A stretch of 64,000 nt of DNA from Hymenobacter duratus (GCF_014698995.1 NZ_JACWZZ010000002.1:124001-188000); one strand, 5' to 3'; positions 9,801-18,062 are shown, numbered from the stretch's first letter. Numbers and translations: made by a program. Notes: generated by a model not told the origin, from the letters alone.

Positions 9801-10296
9801 CGCCGCCGCTGGCCGCCTTCAGCATCACGGGGTAGCCGATGCGCCGGGCTTCGTGTTTGGCTATGTCGATGTCGGTCAGGTCCTGCTCGCTGCTCTCGAT
9901 GATGGGCACCTGGCACTCCACTGCTACCCGCTTGGCCGCCACTTTGTCGCCGAGGGCTTCCATTACTTCCGGCCGGGGCCCCACGAAAATAATGCCCTCC
10001 TCGCGGCAGCGCCGGGCCAGGGTGGCGTTTTCGCTCAGGAACCCGTAGCCGGGATGAATAGCATCGGCACCGTTGGCTTTGGCCGTCCGGATCAGTCCCT
10101 CAATGTCCAGATACGGCTTCAGCGGCTCATCGTCGCGGCCAATCTGGTAGGCCTCGTCGGCTTTGTAGCGGTGCAGCGAGTAGCGGTCCTCGTACGTGTA
10201 AATGGCTACCGTCGTGATGCCCAGCTCGGTAGCAGCGCGCATCACACGGATAGCAATTTCGCCCCGGTTGGCGACCAGCAGTTTGCGGATATTCAT
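6847..10296 (-). CDS. pyc: Pyruvate carboxylase
   Basis: 1149 residues from ATG 10296 (MNIRKLLVANRGEIAIRV). An in-frame ATG 42 bases upstream would add 14 non-conserved residues. In order the protein has the biotin-carboxylase half with an ATP-grasp glycine loop (ASGGGGRGMRV), the carboxyltransferase barrel beginning near residue 540 (TDTTLRDAHQSL), a PYC_OADA linker, and a C-terminal biotinyl domain with EAMKMET (biotinyl Lys about residue 1115). The length fits single-chain pyruvate carboxylases, which convert pyruvate, bicarbonate and ATP to oxaloacetate. It is monocistronic, and a palindrome lies 58 bases upstream of the start. Confidence 0.96.
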   Translation of the reverse strand: MNIRKLLVANRGEIAIRVMRAATELGITTVAIYTYEDRYSLHRYKADEAYQIGRDDEPLKPYLDIEGLIRTAKANGADAIHPGYGFLSENATLARRCREEGIIFVGPRPEVMEALGDKVAAKRVAVECQVPIIESSEQDLTDIDIAKHEARRIGYPVMLKAASGGGGRGMRVIRDDEQLERGFFEARNEALKAFGDDTVFLEKFVEQPKHIEVQLVADNYGGLMHLYERDCSVQRRYQKVVEVAPSLHLPDHLRELLYDYALRLGRAVQYNNVGTVEFLVNPEHDRIYFIEVNPRIQVEHTVTEMITGVDLIKTQLHIADGRRLSDPEIGLGEGQKPPKIGVAIQCRITTEDPEQDFKPDYGTITAYRSAGGFGIRLDQGSVYTGVKVSPFFDSLLVKVSAQAPTLKEAATKMARTLDEFRVRGVSTNIQFLQNIIAHPIFMAGEANVDFIKDHPELFKFKARQDRATKVLSFLGNVIVNGNPDVKGQLDPKRDLRKPRLPEVDAASPLQAGTKDKLTELGPDGFAKWLRAEKQIHYTDTTLRDAHQSLLATRMRTFDMLKVAESYARMHPQTFSLECWGGATFDVALRFLHEDPWERLAKLRAAVPNILLQMLIRGANGVGYKAYPDNLTERFVQQAAETGIDVFRIFDSLNWMPGMEACIGFVRNKTDRLAEASICYTGDILDPKRNRKYSLDYYLRLAKQIEEAGAHILCIKDMAGLLKPYAAQELITALRDTISLPIHLHTHDTSSLQSAAYLKAVEAGVDVVDVALGSLSGLTSQPNFNSIVEMLRGQERHREFNQESLNEFSNYWDTVREYYYPFESGLKAGTSEVFQHEIPGGQYSNLRPQAAALGLLDKFETIKHTFADVNQLFGDIVKVTPSSKVVGDMALYLVSNNLTTADVLQKGEGLNFPESVRELFRGDIGQPEGGWPQDVQRVILKDEQPFTDRPNEHLAPIDFEQEWQSFEAKFGQRGKFTDVLSWLLYPKVFEQYWAHVQEFGDVSVIPTKAFYYGLQPGDETLIEIARGKNIIVGLQSIGPVNEDGCRTIFFNLNGQTRNIEIRDTAVEVKKVQNPKADKANGKQIGAPLQGLLSRVLVENGQQVPKNAPLFIIEAMKMETTITAPDNTTVQAVNLSEGTLVNADDLVLTLG

Positions 10297-10353
10297 CAGG
10301 AAAGCGGTGTAAGGGTGGCGAAATAGTGCGGATGCCAAGCTACGGAAACCAAA

Positions 10354-10387
10354 AAGAACTTTCAGCGAAAATTCGCTAAAAGTTCTT
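10354..10387 (-). promoter_or_regulatory. 34-bp near-perfect palindrome upstream of pyc
   Basis: The arms AAGAACTTTCAGCGAA and TTCGCTAAAAGTTCTT are complementary except at one pair, with two bases between them. On the minus strand a run of five T follows, so it could be a terminator or attenuator hairpin in the pyc leader, or an operator. The OmpA gene upstream already has its own terminator. Confidence 0.6.
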
Positions 10388-10481
10388 CCGGTAATTAAAA
10401 AGTCTTGTTTATCAATGCCCTAAACTCCGGCAGTCCATGCCACATCCTCCCGAACCAACTCTTGGCACGTGTTTGGAAATT

Positions 10482-10508
10482 GTCATGCTGAACTTGTCGA
10501 AGCATGAC
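10482..10508. repeat. REP-like palindromic element
   Basis: GTCATGCT and AGCATGAC flank GAACTTGTCGA. From memory, the word GTCATGCTGAGCTTGTCGAAGCATGAC recurs in intergenic DNA of related bacteria. Only one copy is present here, so the repeat status is not shown by the window itself. Confidence 0.45.
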
Positions 10509-10522
10509 GTAAACGACGTTTA

Positions 10523-10560
10523 TAAAAATTCCCGAACCAACACTCACTGTTCGGATTTTT
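10523..10560 (-). terminator. Terminator of the OmpA-family gene
   Basis: On the minus strand CCGAAC and GTTCGGG pair around an 11-base loop, with A-rich and T-rich flanks (AAAAAT before, AATTTTTA after). It lies just downstream of the stop at 10588. Confidence 0.65.
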
Positions 10561-10587
10561 GCCTGACGTTTAGCGGATTACAGTAGC

Positions 10588-11883
10588 TTACTTTTGCAGC
10601 ACTTTCACGCTGAGCCGGCGGTTCATGGCACGGCCTACTTCGGTTTGGTTGGAGGCTACCGGATAGTTGGAGCCGTAGCCGCGGGCATCGAGGCGGGCCG
10701 GGCTGACGCCCATTTCTACCAGTGCCGTCCAGGCGGTGCGGGCGCGGGCTTCGCTCAACTGCCGGTTCATTTTGTAGGTGCCGGTGCTATCCGTATAGCC
10801 CCCGATTTTCAACCGGATATTCGGGTAGGCTTTCATCAGGGCCGCAATGTTCTGCAGCTGCGGCATCGACCCTTTGGTCAGGGTGGCTTTCCCAACCTCG
10901 AAATAGACCCGGTCGAAGCTCATCCAGCCGGCCGACAGATTGACGGTATCAACCTGCGCTTTGGGGTCGGCAACGAACTTGTAGAGGAAGCTTTCGGTAG
11001 AATTGGTGCCTACGCCGGCCAGCTTATGGCCGTTGGGCAGTTGTAGCGTGGTAAGTGCTCCGGTATCGTAGATGTAATTCCCGGACTTCGCGTCGTAATG
11101 ACCACTGACGGCAGGGGGAGCAATGCGGGTAGCAGGGCGACGGGTAGCCGCGTAAGTGCCCGTTCGGCCGGCCGATGGCGTAGCGGGGCCGGTAGCCGGA
11201 ACACCCGTGGTTGCCGGCGGGCGTGTTGCGGCTATGGCAGCTGTAGCAGGCACGGCAACCGGAGGAGCCAGCTTCGGATTCGGGCCCGAACCAGAGGCCG
11301 GCGCAACTGACGCTGCCGAACCTGCAGACGCCGTTACGGGCATGGTGCGCGGCACCGAGGAGGATGTGGTGCGAGCAGCTGGCGCCGAAGTAGACGGAAT
11401 AATCTGGCACTGCTGTATGTACGTGAGGTGGTTGCGGGCGAGAACTGGCGCCGACACGGCGGCATTGCCCGTAGCAGCGGGTAGCTTTTGCTCTTTGCTG
11501 TCTGCTGCCCCGCGAGACTTCCCTTTTTTGCCCGCTACCTTCTTCTCCTCCGGATGCAGCACAAAGTTGCCATTGGCTGTTTTGCCGGTCAGCAGGAATA
11601 TGTCGTTGACGGTTTCCGTCTGGTAGCTGGGCTGGCTGACCTGCACCGTGTAGGGCCCCCCTACTGCCAGCTCCTCCACCACAAAGCTGCCGGCAGCATC
11701 GGTCGTAGCGCTACGCTTCACTCCTGAAGGAATGTGCACCACGGTTACGGAAGCCCTGGCCAGCAGCTGGTTGTCTGCTGAGCGCACTACCCCGACTATC
11801 CCGGTAGTAGTCTGCACCTGCCCAGCTACCGCGTATAGCAGCGAACAGCAGAAAAGCAACACGGAGGTAATAAAGTGCTTCAT
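10588..11883 (-). CDS. OmpA-family protein with N-terminal carboxypeptidase-regulatory-like domain
   Basis: 431 residues with a signal peptide (MKHFITSVLLFCCSLLYAVAG). Residues about 25-105 form a CarboxypepD_reg-like beta-sandwich (GVVRSADNQLLARASVTV, then DAAGSFVVEELAVGGPYTV). A long low-complexity Ala/Pro/Thr linker follows (about 110-260). The C-terminal 110 residues are an OmpA domain with FEVGKATLTKGSM, IGGYTDSTGTYKMNRQLSEARA and RGYGSNYPVASN, which bind peptidoglycan. It is probably an envelope protein joining the outer membrane to the cell wall. It is monocistronic with an AT-rich upstream region. Confidence 0.88.
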   Translation of the reverse strand: MKHFITSVLLFCCSLLYAVAGQVQTTTGIVGVVRSADNQLLARASVTVVHIPSGVKRSATTDAAGSFVVEELAVGGPYTVQVSQPSYQTETVNDIFLLTGKTANGNFVLHPEEKKVAGKKGKSRGAADSKEQKLPAATGNAAVSAPVLARNHLTYIQQCQIIPSTSAPAARTTSSSVPRTMPVTASAGSAASVAPASGSGPNPKLAPPVAVPATAAIAATRPPATTGVPATGPATPSAGRTGTYAATRRPATRIAPPAVSGHYDAKSGNYIYDTGALTTLQLPNGHKLAGVGTNSTESFLYKFVADPKAQVDTVNLSAGWMSFDRVYFEVGKATLTKGSMPQLQNIAALMKAYPNIRLKIGGYTDSTGTYKMNRQLSEARARTAWTALVEMGVSPARLDARGYGSNYPVASNQTEVGRAMNRRLSVKVLQK

Positions 11884-12086
11884 GAGGGGAAATTGAATAG
11901 CATGTACAAAATGAACGTATAAATGTAATATTTTTTCTAAAAACTATTCAAATAATACCAGTATCTAACCCATTTATTTCTGGATTATAGCGCGTTGATA
12001 CTTTACAAAATAATACTTATCTATCAAAAAATCAGCAAATTATATTCTGACAACAGCAGCAGAAGCCGCTCATCATGGAGTGTAAA

Positions 12087-12104
12087 AACCTTATGCATAA
12101 GGTT
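12087..12104. promoter_or_regulatory. 18-bp perfect palindrome, candidate operator
   Basis: AACCTTATGCATAAGGTT is a perfect dyad centred on TGCA, 36 bases before the SDR start codon. Its size and position suit a dimeric repressor or activator site. No regulator can be assigned from the sequence. Confidence 0.55.
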
Positions 12105-12139
12105 GAGTTGTGATGGGAACCTACTCCAACCCCTGTTCC

Positions 12140-12853
12140 ATGGATTTTGCAGATAAGAACATCCTCATCGTTGGTGCCTCCTCTGGCATCGGGCTGGCCA
12201 CCGCGCAACTACTTCAGCAACTCGGTGCCCATCTCTACACTGCCTCGCGCCATCGTACGCCCGCGCTGGAGGAAATCGGGGCTGACTTTATCGAGCTGGA
12301 TTCCACGCAGCCTTTGGGCACCGCGCTGGATGGGTTGCCGGAGGTGCTGCACGGTGTGGTGTATTGCCCGGGCAATATCCGGCTGCGGCCTTTCGAGCGG
12401 ATTTCGACTGATGACTTCCGGGCCGACTTTGAGCTGAACGTACTGGGCGCCGTACAGGTGCTGCAGGCAACCATGAAGCGGCTAAAAAAGGCCAACGGCG
12501 CTTCGGTTGTGCTCTTCAGTACAGTTGCCGCCGAAACCGGCATGGCGTTTCACACCAGCATTGCTACCGCCAAAGCGGCCGTAGAAGGCCTGACACGCGC
12601 CCTGGCGGCCGAATACGCGGCCAGCAACATTCGGGTGAATGCCGTGGCTCCTTCCCTTACCAACACTCCGCTGGCGGCCACCCTGCTCAACACCCCCGAA
12701 AAAATCGATGCCAGTGCCAAGCGGCATCCGCTGCAGCGTATTGGCGAGCCAAAAGACATTGCCTACATGGCCTCCTTCCTGCTCTCCGACCATAGCTCCT
12801 TTATTACTGGCCAGATATTGCCGGTAGATGGAGGCATGAGCCGATTGAAGTAG
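12140..12853 (+). CDS. SDR-family protein lacking the catalytic tyrosine
   Basis: 237 residues from ATG 12140 (MDFADKNILIVGASSGIG). A GTG 30 bases upstream is in frame but adds no conserved residues. The Rossmann glycine motif GASSGIG and the C-terminal PVDGGMSRLK match classical short-chain dehydrogenases. The active site does not. The NNAG motif reads CPGN, and the expected YxxxK is IATAK (Ile in the Tyr position, Lys kept), with no other Tyr nearby. NAD(P) binding is likely but normal SDR chemistry is doubtful. It lies 48 bases before the photolyase gene on the same strand, which suggests co-transcription. Confidence 0.85.
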   Translation: MDFADKNILIVGASSGIGLATAQLLQQLGAHLYTASRHRTPALEEIGADFIELDSTQPLGTALDGLPEVLHGVVYCPGNIRLRPFERISTDDFRADFELNVLGAVQVLQATMKRLKKANGASVVLFSTVAAETGMAFHTSIATAKAAVEGLTRALAAEYAASNIRVNAVAPSLTNTPLAATLLNTPEKIDASAKRHPLQRIGEPKDIAYMASFLLSDHSSFITGQILPVDGGMSRLK

Positions 12854-12901
12854 CCCCTTCCCGACAATTCACCTGATCCTCCGGTAGTTCATTCAGACTT
12901 T

Positions 12902-14212
12902 ATGGCAACTATTTCCTTATTCTGGCACCGCCGCGACCTGCGCTTCGAGGACAATGTGGGCCTGGCGGCCGCGCTGCAGGCCGAGCATCCGGTTGTGCCC
13001 CTTTTTATCTTCGACCCGGAAATTCTGGATAAGCTGGAAAACCGGCAGGATGCCCGCGTGACCTTTATTTATGATGAGGTGGAGCGTCTGCGGCAGGAAG
13101 CCAAAGCGGCGGGCGGCAGCTTTCTGGTCCGCTACGGCCACCCCGTGCAGGTGATGCAGCAGCTACTCAAGGAGCTGGATGTAGCGGCAGTCTACACCAA
13201 CCACGATTACGAGCAGTATGCCGCCACGCGGGAAGCGGCCGTGAAAAAGCTGCTCGACCAGCATTCCGTGGCGTTCCATACCTTCAAAGACCAGGTTATC
13301 TTCGAGAAAGACGAGCTGCTGACCAAAGGAGGGCTACCGTACAAGATTTACGGGCCCTACAAGCGCAGTTGGCTGGCAAGGCTCACGGAGCAGGACTATC
13401 AGGCCAGTCCATCGGCCAGCCACCTTGAGAAGCTGGCCGCCGTGAAGGCCGGTCACCACCCAACGTTGCAGGAGCTGGGTTTTGAGCGGAGCCAGGAGCC
13501 TTTTCCGGACCGGAAACTAACCCAGCACACCCTGGAGCACTACGCGGCCACCCGTGACCTTCCCGCCCGCGACAGTACCAGCCGCCTAGGCCTGCACCTG
13601 CGCTTTGGTACGGTCAGCATCCGGAAGCTGGTGCAGCGGGCACTGGCCGCCCACTCCGATATCTGGCTGAGTGAGCTGATCTGGCGCGACTTTTTTATGC
13701 AGCTGCTCTGGCACTTTCCCCACACCGCCACCCAGAGCTACGACCCCAAACTGCGCGACATCCGGTGGCGCAACAACGAAGCCGAGTTTCAGGCGTGGTG
13801 CGCAGGCCGAACCGGCTTCCCGCTCATTGATGCCGGCATGCGCCAGCTCAATGCCACGGGCTTCATGCACAACCGGGTGCGTATGGCCGCCGCTAGCTTT
13901 CTGATCAAGAATCTGCTGATAGACTGGCGCTGGGGCGAGGCATATTTCGCCGAAAAGCTGCTCGACTACGAAATGGCCTCCAACGTAGGCAACTGGCAAT
14001 GGGTGGCCGGCACTGGTGCCGATTCGCAGCCTTGGTTTCGGGTGTTCAGTCCGGATGCCCAGCTGGCCAAGTTCGATAAACAGCACGCGTACGTAAAGCA
14101 GTGGGTGCCGGAGTTCGGCACAGCGCGCTACCCAGCTCCTATCGTAGAGCCAGCGGCCTCGCGCGACCGGGCGCTGGCGGCCTACCGTGCTTCCCGCGAG
14201 CGGCACTCCTGA
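12902..14212 (+). CDS. phr: Deoxyribodipyrimidine photolyase, class I
   Basis: 436 residues. The N-terminal antenna-chromophore domain starts ISLFWHRRDLRFEDN. The C-terminal FAD-binding helical domain has the hallmark blocks GFPLIDAGMRQL, GFMHNRVRM, DWRWGEAYFAEKLLDYE and NVGNWQWVAGTGAD. The length is slightly short of E. coli PhrB (472). It is expected to repair cyclobutane pyrimidine dimers using blue light. Cryptochrome-like function cannot be excluded from sequence alone. It follows the Tyr-less SDR. Confidence 0.93.
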   Translation: MATISLFWHRRDLRFEDNVGLAAALQAEHPVVPLFIFDPEILDKLENRQDARVTFIYDEVERLRQEAKAAGGSFLVRYGHPVQVMQQLLKELDVAAVYTNHDYEQYAATREAAVKKLLDQHSVAFHTFKDQVIFEKDELLTKGGLPYKIYGPYKRSWLARLTEQDYQASPSASHLEKLAAVKAGHHPTLQELGFERSQEPFPDRKLTQHTLEHYAATRDLPARDSTSRLGLHLRFGTVSIRKLVQRALAAHSDIWLSELIWRDFFMQLLWHFPHTATQSYDPKLRDIRWRNNEAEFQAWCAGRTGFPLIDAGMRQLNATGFMHNRVRMAAASFLIKNLLIDWRWGEAYFAEKLLDYEMASNVGNWQWVAGTGADSQPWFRVFSPDAQLAKFDKQHAYVKQWVPEFGTARYPAPIVEPAASRDRALAAYRASRERHS

Positions 14213-14305
14213 GCCGGTGTTGTAGCGCGGAGGCGGGTGTTCTTTTTCAGCTTTCACAAGTTCAGATGCGCAACTTTGCGGGGCACCGGCGGTTATAGAT
14301 GCACT

Positions 14306-14974
14306 ATGGAACAGCAACCTACGCCTGCCACCGGGGCGGCCCCCTCAACCAAGGCCCGTATTAAACAGGCCTATCTGGAGTATGTGCTGCGTAAGGGCAC
14401 ACCACCTGCTTCAGTCTACAAGCTCACGCGCAAGCTCAACCTGCCGGAAGAAGAGTTTTACCGCTCCTATGCCAACTTCGATGCCATTGACCGGGAACTG
14501 TGGGCCGACTTTGGCCGGGAGGCCCGCGCCACGGCGGAGCGGGAGCCGGTGTGGGAGCAATACGGCAGCCGCGAGAAGCTGCTGAGTTTCTACTACACGC
14601 TGCTCGAAATCCTCAAGCGCAACCGTAGCTATGCGCTGCAGGCGTTGCGCCGCTCGTTGCACCGCATGCCCGGCCTTACGCCCCGCGTGCTCGACGATTT
14701 CCGGCAGGAGTTTGAGGTGTTCGTGGCCGATATTCTGCGCGAAGGCCGCCGCACCGAGGAGGTAGCCAGCCGGCCGCTGCTACAGGAGCAGTATCCGCGG
14801 GCTTTCTGGCAGCAGATGCTGTTTGTGCTCGGCTTCTTTGCCAAAGACGATACGGTAGACTTTGAGCGCACCGATGCCGCCGTGGAAAAGGCCGTCACGC
14901 TGAGTTTCGACCTGGTAGGCCGCAACACGCTGGATTCCGCCGTCGACTTCGTGCGCTTTCTGGTCCAGCGCTAG
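14306..14974 (+). CDS. TetR-like regulator
   Basis: 222 residues from ATG 14306. The first 75 residues look like a TetR-type helix-turn-helix (ARIKQAYLEYVLRKG, ASVYKLTRKLNLPEEEFYRSYANFDAIDRELWADF). The rest is helical and fits a TetR C-terminal ligand or dimer domain. It precedes an ABC1-kinase gene by about 130 bases on the same strand. The HTH is somewhat divergent, so the DNA-binding role is inferred. Confidence 0.65.
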   Translation: MEQQPTPATGAAPSTKARIKQAYLEYVLRKGTPPASVYKLTRKLNLPEEEFYRSYANFDAIDRELWADFGREARATAEREPVWEQYGSREKLLSFYYTLLEILKRNRSYALQALRRSLHRMPGLTPRVLDDFRQEFEVFVADILREGRRTEEVASRPLLQEQYPRAFWQQMLFVLGFFAKDDTVDFERTDAAVEKAVTLSFDLVGRNTLDSAVDFVRFLVQR

Positions 14975-15103
14975 CATTGGTTCAGACCAGCAGGAAGGCT
15001 GATATATCACCTGCGGCCGAGCTTACCATTTCACCTTACCACTTCTTCTCCAGCCCGCGCGGTGCCCAGCCAAAGCCTGCGCACCTGTGTTTCCCTGCTT
15101 TTC

Positions 15104-16411
15104 ATGGACGAAGCTCCCCATTCTCTCAACTCCCTGCCTACTACCAAGGTGGCGCGGGCCGCCCGGTTCGCCAAAACCGGCCTCAACGTGGGGGCCAACT
15201 ACGTGAAGCACTATGCCAAGCGGGCCGTAGGGGCCGAAAGCACGACAGCTGACCTGCACGCGGCCAATGCGGCGGAACTGTACGGCACTCTCAGCGAAAT
15301 GAAGGGTTCCGTGCTGAAAGTAGCGCAGATGCTGGCCATGGAGAAAAACCTGCTGCCCACTGCCTACGCCGACCAATTTGCGCAGGCGCAGTATCAGACG
15401 CCCCCCCTTTCCGGGCCACTCGTGGTAAAAGCCTTCCGGGACTCGTTCCGCAAGTCGCCATTTGAGGTGTTCGATGAGTTTGATATCAACGCGCGGCAGG
15501 CTGCCAGTATTGGGCAGGTACACTTTGCGCGTAAGAACAATAAGCCCCTGGCAGTCAAAGTGCAGTATCCCGGCGTAGCCGATAGCATCCGCTCCGATAT
15601 CCGTTTGGTAAAGCCGGTGGCGCTGCGCATCCTGGGGCTTGATGAAGCCACCGTGCGCCCCTACATGGAGGAGGTCGAAACGCGTCTGCTGGAGGAAACC
15701 GACTATGTGCTGGAGCTTCGCCGCGGCCAGGAAATAGCGGCGTCCTGCGCCGGGCTGGCGCATCTGCAGTTTCCGCAGTACTACCCGGAGCTTTCTTCAG
15801 CCCGCATCCTGACGATGGACTGGCTGCCCGGTCAGCACCTCAAGGAGTTTCTGGCCACCAACCCGACCCAGGAAGTTCGCAACCAGCTGGGGCAGGCACT
15901 CTGGGACTTTTATATGTACCAGCTGAATACGCTGCGCCGCGTACATGCCGATCCACACCCCGGCAACTTCCTGCTGCAAGCCGAAGCCGGCGGCACCGTG
16001 GGTGTGCTGGATTTTGGCTGCGTAAAGGAAATTCCGGCCGATGTGCACCGCCTCTTCACGGCGCTGCTGGCCCCGGAAACGCTGGCCGATCCGAACCGCC
16101 TGACCGAACTCCTGACCGAAGCCGGCGTCGTGCGCCCGGAGGATGCACCGGCCAGGCGCGCTTTTTACGTGGACACCATGCACCAGTCGCTGGAGCTGGT
16201 TGGTCGCCCTTTCCGTCAGGATACGTTCGATTTCGGCGACCCGGCCTATATGCAGAGCCTGTATGCCCTCGGCGACGACCTGATGCAGCAGCCGGAGCTA
16301 CGCCAGCAGCGTGAGCCACGGGGCTCCGAACACTTCATTTACCTCAACCGCACCTATGTCGGGCTTTATGCGCTTCTGACTGAGCTGGGGGCCCGCATCC
16401 GAACCAGTTAG
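15104..16411 (+). CDS. ABC1/UbiB-family atypical kinase
   Basis: 435 residues from ATG 15104. ABC1 signatures are present: KGSVLKVAQML (the KxGQ-like helix), QAASIGQVHFA, the Lys-containing strand PLAVKVQYPG, the catalytic block VHADPHPGNFLL and the metal-binding VLDFGCVKEI. The family (UbiB/COQ8/AarF) supports quinone and other lipid biosynthesis through an unusual ATPase activity. This is a soluble-looking member without the C-terminal membrane helices of UbiB. It probably forms a unit with the preceding TetR-like gene. Confidence 0.88.
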   Translation: MDEAPHSLNSLPTTKVARAARFAKTGLNVGANYVKHYAKRAVGAESTTADLHAANAAELYGTLSEMKGSVLKVAQMLAMEKNLLPTAYADQFAQAQYQTPPLSGPLVVKAFRDSFRKSPFEVFDEFDINARQAASIGQVHFARKNNKPLAVKVQYPGVADSIRSDIRLVKPVALRILGLDEATVRPYMEEVETRLLEETDYVLELRRGQEIAASCAGLAHLQFPQYYPELSSARILTMDWLPGQHLKEFLATNPTQEVRNQLGQALWDFYMYQLNTLRRVHADPHPGNFLLQAEAGGTVGVLDFGCVKEIPADVHRLFTALLAPETLADPNRLTELLTEAGVVRPEDAPARRAFYVDTMHQSLELVGRPFRQDTFDFGDPAYMQSLYALGDDLMQQPELRQQREPRGSEHFIYLNRTYVGLYALLTELGARIRTS

Positions 16412-16527
16412 CAGATAGTGGCTGGCTTCAAAACCAAACTGTGTCGTGCGGGTTTACTGGCTCCCGGCGCATCTCATGTAGCTACATAGGTAGGCAACGG
16501 AGGTTTCACTTCACTCTTTTTCTTCCC

Positions 16528-17385
16528 ATGAAAAAACTCTGGACTCTCTGTGCCGCACTGTTGGGCATGGTATCGGTGGCCTCGGCCCAAACGCTCAGCT
16601 GCTGCGCCAAAGCGCCTGCTGCCAACGCTACTGAAGTGTTTGCAATGCTGGCTACCAACGAAGACTTTTCCGGTGGCCACGATGCCCCACTGCCCTTCAC
16701 GTACCAGGGCGGCGGCAACATGATTCAGTTTAAAACTGCCGATGGGCAGACCGGCAAGGCCTTTGAAATCAAAAGCAGCAAGCCTTCTGACAAGTACCTG
16801 TTCGTGATTCATGAGTGGTGGGGCCTGAATGACTATATCAAACAGGAAGCCGCCCGGTTCGCGCAGGAGCTGCCCGGTGTGAATGTTATTGCGCTGGACT
16901 TGTATGATGGGCAGGTAGCCACAGATGCAGACCAGGCCGGCAAGCTGATGCAGGGCGTTAAAACCGAACGGGCGCAGGTCATCATCAACGGGGCGCTGGG
17001 CTATGCCGGCCCCAAGGCCCAGATAGCCAGCATCGGCTGGTGCTTTGGTGGCGGCTGGAGCATTCAGACTGCACTGCTGGCCGGCCCAAAAGCCAAGGCC
17101 TGCGTGGCATACTATGGCATGCCTGAAAAGGACGTAGCCAAACTCAAGACGCTGAACACAGATGTGCTATTCGTCTTTGCGAAGCAGGACAAGTGGATCA
17201 ACCAAGAAGTAGTCAATCAATTCCAGAAGGATATGGCCACGGCCAAGAAAGGCCTTATGGTGAAAACCTACGACGCTGACCATGCTTTTGCCAATCCTTC
17301 CAATCCCAAATACAGCAAGGCTTTTGCCGAAGATGCGCATGCGGCATCGGTGGCTTATCTGAAGAAGAACCTGAAGCTTAAATAG
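16528..17385 (+). CDS. Exported dienelactone hydrolase family protein
   Basis: 285 residues from ATG 16528, with a signal peptide MKKLWTLCAALLGMVSVASAQ. The alpha/beta-hydrolase core carries the DLH nucleophile elbow GWCFGGGWS (catalytic Cys), the acid AKQDKWI and the base DADHAFANP. The strand VIHEWWGLNDYIKQEAARFA is diagnostic of the DLH family. The physiological substrate is unknown. The gene has its own strong terminator. Confidence 0.87.
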   Translation: MKKLWTLCAALLGMVSVASAQTLSCCAKAPAANATEVFAMLATNEDFSGGHDAPLPFTYQGGGNMIQFKTADGQTGKAFEIKSSKPSDKYLFVIHEWWGLNDYIKQEAARFAQELPGVNVIALDLYDGQVATDADQAGKLMQGVKTERAQVIINGALGYAGPKAQIASIGWCFGGGWSIQTALLAGPKAKACVAYYGMPEKDVAKLKTLNTDVLFVFAKQDKWINQEVVNQFQKDMATAKKGLMVKTYDADHAFANPSNPKYSKAFAEDAHAASVAYLKKNLKLK

Positions 17386-17406
17386 TGCAGTCTTCCATTC
17401 GCTCCA

Positions 17407-17443
17407 ATACAAAAAGGCTACCCAGTGGGTAGCCTTTTTGTAT
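17407..17443 (+). terminator. Terminator after the dienelactone hydrolase gene
   Basis: ATACAAAAAGGCTACCC and GGGTAGCCTTTTTGTAT form a perfect 17-bp stem with loop AGT, including the T run. Confidence 0.9.
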
Positions 17444-17526
17444 GCAGCCAGCACCTTAATGAGCAGAGGCGTGGTATTTAATTATGCTGATAATGCCCTA
17501 TATTTTAGCATCCTCCCACTTACCAC

Positions 17527-18021
17527 ATGGCTATGTATCCTGCTGCCAGTTCTGCTGTTCAAAGCTTGCTAGATGAGTACGGCGAAAGCCACCAGAACCC
17601 GACCAACAAGCTGGTGCACTGGATATGCGTGCCGCTGATTATGTTTTCGATACTGGGGCTGCTTTGGTCGGTGCCGGTGCCGCAAGCCATACGCAGCATC
17701 AGCCCCTGGCTGAACTGTGCTACGCTGGTCATGGTGCTGGCGCTGGTTTATTATGTCCGCCTCTCCGGGCGGTTGGCGGTGGGTATGGTACTGGTTTGGG
17801 GGCTGATGGCCGCCATGCTGCGGCTGGTGGCGGCCGAGGCCCCCCTCCCGATGTGGGCTATCTGCCTCCTGATTTTCGTGCTGGCCTGGGTCGGGCAGTT
17901 CTGGGGGCACAAGGTGGAGGGCAAAAAACCATCTTTTCTGAAGGATCTGCAGTTCTTGCTCATCGGGCCGCTGTGGCTGCTGCACTTCATCTATCGGCAG
18001 CTGGGCTGGCGCTATGCGTAA
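17527..18021 (+). CDS. DUF962/Mpo1-like membrane protein
   Basis: 164 residues. The opening YGESHQNPTNKLVHWICVP is the DUF962 signature shared with yeast Mpo1, an Fe-dependent dioxygenase of fatty acid alpha-oxidation. Four hydrophobic segments follow, and a basic loop (GHKVEGKKPSF) precedes a last helix. The His residues in SHQNPTNKLVHW fit metal ligands in the characterised homologue. Enzymatic activity here is inferred only from family membership. Confidence 0.82.
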   Translation: MAMYPAASSAVQSLLDEYGESHQNPTNKLVHWICVPLIMFSILGLLWSVPVPQAIRSISPWLNCATLVMVLALVYYVRLSGRLAVGMVLVWGLMAAMLRLVAAEAPLPMWAICLLIFVLAWVGQFWGHKVEGKKPSFLKDLQFLLIGPLWLLHFIYRQLGWRYA

Positions 18022-18034
18022 GGCACCTCGGCAG

Positions 18035-18059
18035 CAGCTTCTGGTAGTGCCAGAAGCTG
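18035..18059. terminator. Weak bidirectional hairpin between DUF962 and phhA
   Basis: CAGCTTCTGG and CCAGAAGCTG form a 10-bp stem with loop TAGTG between two converging stop codons. There is no strong T run on either side. Confidence 0.4.
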
Positions 18060-18062
18060 ACT

